From Desulfobacterales bacterium (GTDB lineage Bacteria; Desulfobacterota; Desulfobacteria; Desulfobacterales; Desulfosalsimonadaceae): DNA of 10,281 nt. A model generated the notes under the pieces. The model was given only the letters and a program-made list of their open reading frames with translations, was not told where the DNA came from and made no database searches. Positions 8,430 through 10,281 of this stretch are shown piece by piece. The stretch spans positions 1-10,281 of the forward strand of contig SLIE01000511.1 in NCBI GenBank assembly GCA_007135795.1. Direction: 5' to 3'. The position numbers and the translations under genes are program-made. Position 1 is the stretch's first letter; each line of letters begins with the position of its first letter.

Positions 8430-9879
8430 TGAAGTTCTCCTTTACAAAATATATCAAGGGGATCCGGGCGCCGCGATTTTGCCCGTCTCCCCCGTGCCAG
8501 CAAACCATTTCGGTCCGCTGTTTTACTTGCATGCCCCGACGGGTGCCCAAGGCGACATACCCCACGACACTCCCCAGCCCCTGGACAGCAGGAAACTGAT
8601 CGAGAACCCCTCCGATACTGATCTGCGAACTTTGATCCAGGCAAGCGCGAATGTTTTTTTCCAGGCTCCGGAAATCGATTTCAGACTGCGACACCAGGGC
8701 AGCGACCGTATCCATATCGATTTCAAGGGCATCACCCATCGCCATACCTTTTTCCAAGGTGTTTTGGGATGGATCAAACAGACACCACTGGGAGATCGAG
8801 CAGATGTGGGAGGTGGTCAACGCCAGTTGAAAGCCGAGTTTCTCCGTTGCCTTGATATTCTCCCGAAGCCCTAACGCTGCGCGCTGCGCGTCCTTGATCA
8901 GCCGGTTGATACGCCTGTGTTCCAGGTATTCGCGGCTCTGGACAAACTGCTTCAGGCTGCGGGAAAACTGCTGAAGCACTTCGTGGACCATGCCGCCCTG
9001 TTCGAGCAGGTTGTGAATGAGGCGCAAAAGAAAACGCCGCTCCTCCGAACCCAGCCGACCACTGAATTCGCGGGCAAATATTTCTTCCAGCGCCTCTTCC
9101 AAAGCCGCGTTTTGTTCAGGATCGGTCAAAAGACGCCAAAATGCGTTGAACGTTCGACCGGATTCGCTTTCAGCGATAACATCGATGCCGGCGAAGAGTT
9201 TTTCAAGCACATCCCCCCGGCTGCCACTGTCGTCCATGATCTGCTCTCTCAGATCACGATTCAGCTGTTCGAAATCATCACTAACGCTCCTGAAATCGGC
9301 AACCAGATCACCTGCCAGGGTGATAATCTCCCGGGTCCGTTCCAGGGCCTGCTCCTCGGGTATCGCCTTGAACCGCCCCTTGCGAACATCCTCGATCGAC
9401 CGGTCGATCCTCTCCCGCTCGGACAGAAGGGATTGCAGCCGGCTTTCAGGATCAGTATCGGTTTCTTCCACCAGGCGGATAAGCTGACTGATAACAATGG
9501 AAAGGCGGCTTCCGGTGACGGCTGTACGCGGTTCGACTATTCCTCTGGCGATTTGAATGGCCTCGGCGGCGGCCGCGGAAAGTTCGTATTCCTCTTCCGC
9601 GGCACCTCCGGGAAAACGCCGGATCAGCCACCCGCTGGCTAACCAGTCGGCGACATATCCCTGCGCTGTCTGAGGCATCAACTCCCCTTGTGCTCGCAGT
9701 TCCTCGATGTCTTTTTCCAGCCTCTCGTGAAGAATCGATGCCTGAACCTTCCGATTGCCATTCATCAGGCTATTCTGCAGCAGACCAATAACCACCGGAC
9801 CGGTATCCGCAGCCAGCAGACGCCACAAGGCACCTTTCCGCAAACGCCGATAGGTGGCAACCGCTTTATTGACTTTCAT
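8416..9879 (-). CDS. jetA: Wadjet kleisin subunit JetA (DUF3375)
   Basis: This 487-residue protein is the MukF-like kleisin that bridges the two JetC heads and recruits JetB. Residues 1-110 form a winged-helix-like dimerisation region beginning YRRLRKGALWRLLAADTGPV, typical of DUF3375. A long charged helical middle (about 140-345) contains SRLQSLLSERERIDRSIEDV. The C-terminal part (about 350-487) holds the conserved block from QGLGSVVGYVALG (433-445) through the W-H-G-G segment to ARIPLIYF (471-478). Length is normal for type I and there is no frameshift. It is the first gene of the operon. The ATG at 9877-9879 is the only sensible start, since an upstream in-phase ATG is lacking and the family N-terminus begins here. 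It has no clear Shine-Dalgarno sequence; the bases just upstream read TCCTCCATAT on the coding strand. Confidence 0.94.
   Translation of the reverse strand: MKVNKAVATYRRLRKGALWRLLAADTGPVVIGLLQNSLMNGNRKVQASILHERLEKDIEELRAQGELMPQTAQGYVADWLASGWLIRRFPGGAAEEEYELSAAAAEAIQIARGIVEPRTAVTGSRLSIVISQLIRLVEETDTDPESRLQSLLSERERIDRSIEDVRKGRFKAIPEEQALERTREIITLAGDLVADFRSVSDDFEQLNRDLREQIMDDSGSRGDVLEKLFAGIDVIAESESGRTFNAFWRLLTDPEQNAALEEALEEIFAREFSGRLGSEERRFLLRLIHNLLEQGGMVHEVLQQFSRSLKQFVQSREYLEHRRINRLIKDAQRAALGLRENIKATEKLGFQLALTTSHICSISQWCLFDPSQNTLEKGMAMGDALEIDMDTVAALVSQSEIDFRSLEKNIRACLDQSSQISIGGVLDQFPAVQGLGSVVGYVALGTRRGMQVKQRTEMVCWHGGDGQNRGARIPLIYFVKENFNELE
8437..8443 (-). promoter_or_regulatory. Strong ribosome-binding site for jetB
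   Basis: On the minus strand this reads AAAGGAG, with seven bases to the jetB ATG. It lies inside the jetA coding region, fixes the jetB start at 8429, and is much stronger than the site before jetA. KITE subunits are needed at twice the kleisin-ring count or more, so favoured initiation here would make sense; that link is inference. Confidence 0.7.
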
Positions 9880-9977
9880 ATATGGAGGACCATGTTATTT
9901 GTCTATTCATCACAATCTCAAACGATTAAAACGAATCCCTATCCTTTCATAATCATGGCACATTTACGGACTTTTTA

Positions 9978-9993
9978 TTACCACTATTTACCA
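9978..9993. repeat. Ten-bp-phased direct repeat TTACCA
   Basis: TTACCA occurs at 9978-9983 and again at 9988-9993, exactly one helical turn apart (TGGTAA-N4-TGGTAA on the strand of jetA). The second copy runs into the left arm of the dyad at 9991. Phased hexamers of this kind can be activator or response-regulator sites, but two copies may also be chance. Confidence 0.3.
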
Positions 9994-10012
9994 GATCGTC
10001 CGCAGTATCTGG
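9991..10012. repeat. Inverted repeat CCAGAT-N10-ATCTGG
   Basis: Perfect 6-bp arms at 9991-9996 and 10007-10012 are separated by ten bases, the geometry of a homodimeric helix-turn-helix operator with half-sites one to two turns apart. It lies about 110-130 bp before the jetA start and abuts the next dyad at 10013. Confidence 0.4.
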
Positions 10013-10048
10013 CAATGGAGTATCATTATTCCCCGTCATGATCCATTG
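10013..10048. repeat. Inverted repeat CAATGGA-N22-TCCATTG with nested pairing
   Basis: Arms at 10013-10019 and 10042-10048 are perfect over 7 bp. Inside, TCAT (10023-10026) can pair with ATGA (10038-10041), giving a bulged stem-loop of 36 bases. It touches the dyad at 9991-10012 on one side and stops one base before the TTGACA box at 10050 on the other. It could act as an operator or, in a jetA leader transcript, as an RNA hairpin. Confidence 0.4.
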
Positions 10049-10049
10049 G

Positions 10050-10079
10050 TTGACACAAACTATTAATTTAACATAAAAT
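10050..10079 (+). promoter_or_regulatory. Sigma70-like promoter pointing away from jetA
   Basis: A perfect -35 box TTGACA (10050-10055), an 18-bp AT-rich spacer and TAAAAT (10074-10079, five of six) form the best promoter match in the window. It would start transcription at about 10085-10087 and run rightward out of the window, divergent from the Wadjet operon. A dyad lies over the expected start point. The gene it would serve is not in view. Confidence 0.45.
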
Positions 10080-10082
10080 GTA

Positions 10083-10106
10083 TGACAAGTGGAATACTGC
10101 TTGTCA
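10083..10106. promoter_or_regulatory. Operator-like dyad TGACAAG-N10-CTTGTCA
   Basis: Perfect 7-bp arms at 10083-10089 and 10100-10106 with a ten-base spacer give a 24-bp dyad. It covers the expected start point of the rightward promoter, where a repressor would block transcription. On the minus strand its outer edge contains TTGACA (10102-10107), so it could also control a leftward promoter to jetA, although no good -10 box follows there. Confidence 0.45.
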
Positions 10107-10281
10107 AGCCCTATGGAGCCGGGCCGCGATATTTTTACTGTCCGGGGGTTCAGGATCCTGGCCCTGACCAAAAACATTGTCAATGCTGCTGCCAATACGG
10201 TACCACCGCCAACAGCAGTTTTACCAATGTATCGAATTCAAGTGGCAATAGCATACAGATAAAGCGAAAACATCTTCTTAA

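Larger units (their letters stand above)
9880..10281. other. AT-rich intergenic control region upstream of jetA, no recognised gene
   Basis: These 402 bases contain no coding region I can support. From about 9895 to 10080 the sequence is clearly more AT-rich than the operon. It carries direct repeats, three inverted repeats and an outward promoter, listed separately. From 10082 a plus-strand frame (ATG, residues beginning MTSGILLVKPYG) stays open for 66 codons to the window end. Its Cys- and Ser-rich content, the lack of a ribosome-binding site, and an expected transcription start inside its first codons argue against it. A second plus-strand frame (ATG 10113 to stop 10262, 49 residues) is equally weak. 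Confidence 0.6.

Noticed and set aside
8917..9642. 241-codon open frame on the plus strand
   Set aside because: Antisense to the jetA helical middle, no family resemblance and no ribosome-binding site.
9892..10041. Small plus-strand ORF (49 residues) preceded by GGAGG
   Set aside because: The GGAGG sits only three bases before the ATG, the peptide has no recognisable features, and it runs through the dyad-rich control region.
10056..10107. Leftward sigma70 promoter using TTGACA at 10102-10107 (minus strand)
   Set aside because: No -10 box with more than four matches occurs at an acceptable spacing; the best needs a 19-bp spacer.
9953..10195. 80-codon minus-strand ORF starting at TTG, upstream of jetA
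   Set aside because: TTG start with no ribosome-binding site. Only the N-terminal part looks hydrophobic, and the frame passes through all three dyads. No family resemblance.
1..10281. tRNA, rRNA, CRISPR array, insertion sequence or attachment site
   Set aside because: No cloverleaf, spaced direct-repeat array, transposase motif or flanking terminal repeats were seen on either strand.

Overview
The window holds a complete four-gene type I Wadjet (jetABCD) operon on the minus strand, two housekeeping-like genes on the plus strand to its left, and an AT-rich control region to its right that is packed with small dyads. Base composition is moderately GC-rich. The gene style (an RlmC-like methyltransferase beside a fused kinase-like/P-loop ATPase protein) suggests a mesophilic Gram-negative bacterium, perhaps Desulfobacterota. 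That placement is inference; no taxonomic marker gene is present.

Left part, plus strand. Positions 212-1393 encode a 393-residue TrmA/RlmC/RlmD-family RNA uracil-C5 methyltransferase with a cysteine set suited to a [4Fe-4S] cluster and an intact catalytic Cys and Glu. It is preceded by a hairpin-forming leader and followed at once by a stem-loop with a T tract (1394-1422). Next comes a 546-residue two-domain protein (1514-3154). Its N-terminal half is an aminoglycoside-phosphotransferase-like kinase fold and its C-terminal half is a P-loop ATPase/kinase. It converges on jetD with a gap of only 67 bp.

Centre and right, minus strand. Read from 9879 down to 3222, the order is jetA (kleisin, DUF3375), jetB (KITE, DUF4194), jetC (MukB-like SMC ATPase) and jetD (DUF3322 plus DUF2220, Toprim nuclease). 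All three junctions overlap (14, 4 and 38 bp), so the operon is probably one translationally coupled transcript. From established work on this family, JetABC forms an SMC motor that extrudes DNA loops, and JetD cleaves small closed circular DNA, giving defence against plasmids. The visible ATPase and Toprim residues are intact, so the system looks functional.

Right edge. Positions 9880-10281 (402 bp) carry no gene I can recognise. They do carry phased direct repeats, three inverted repeats and a good sigma70-like promoter pointing away from jetA, with a dyad over its expected start point. This looks like a divergent, probably repressed control region whose partner gene would lie beyond the window. 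It is the least explained part of the sequence. The defence system itself is a known type; I did not find a clearly new system.
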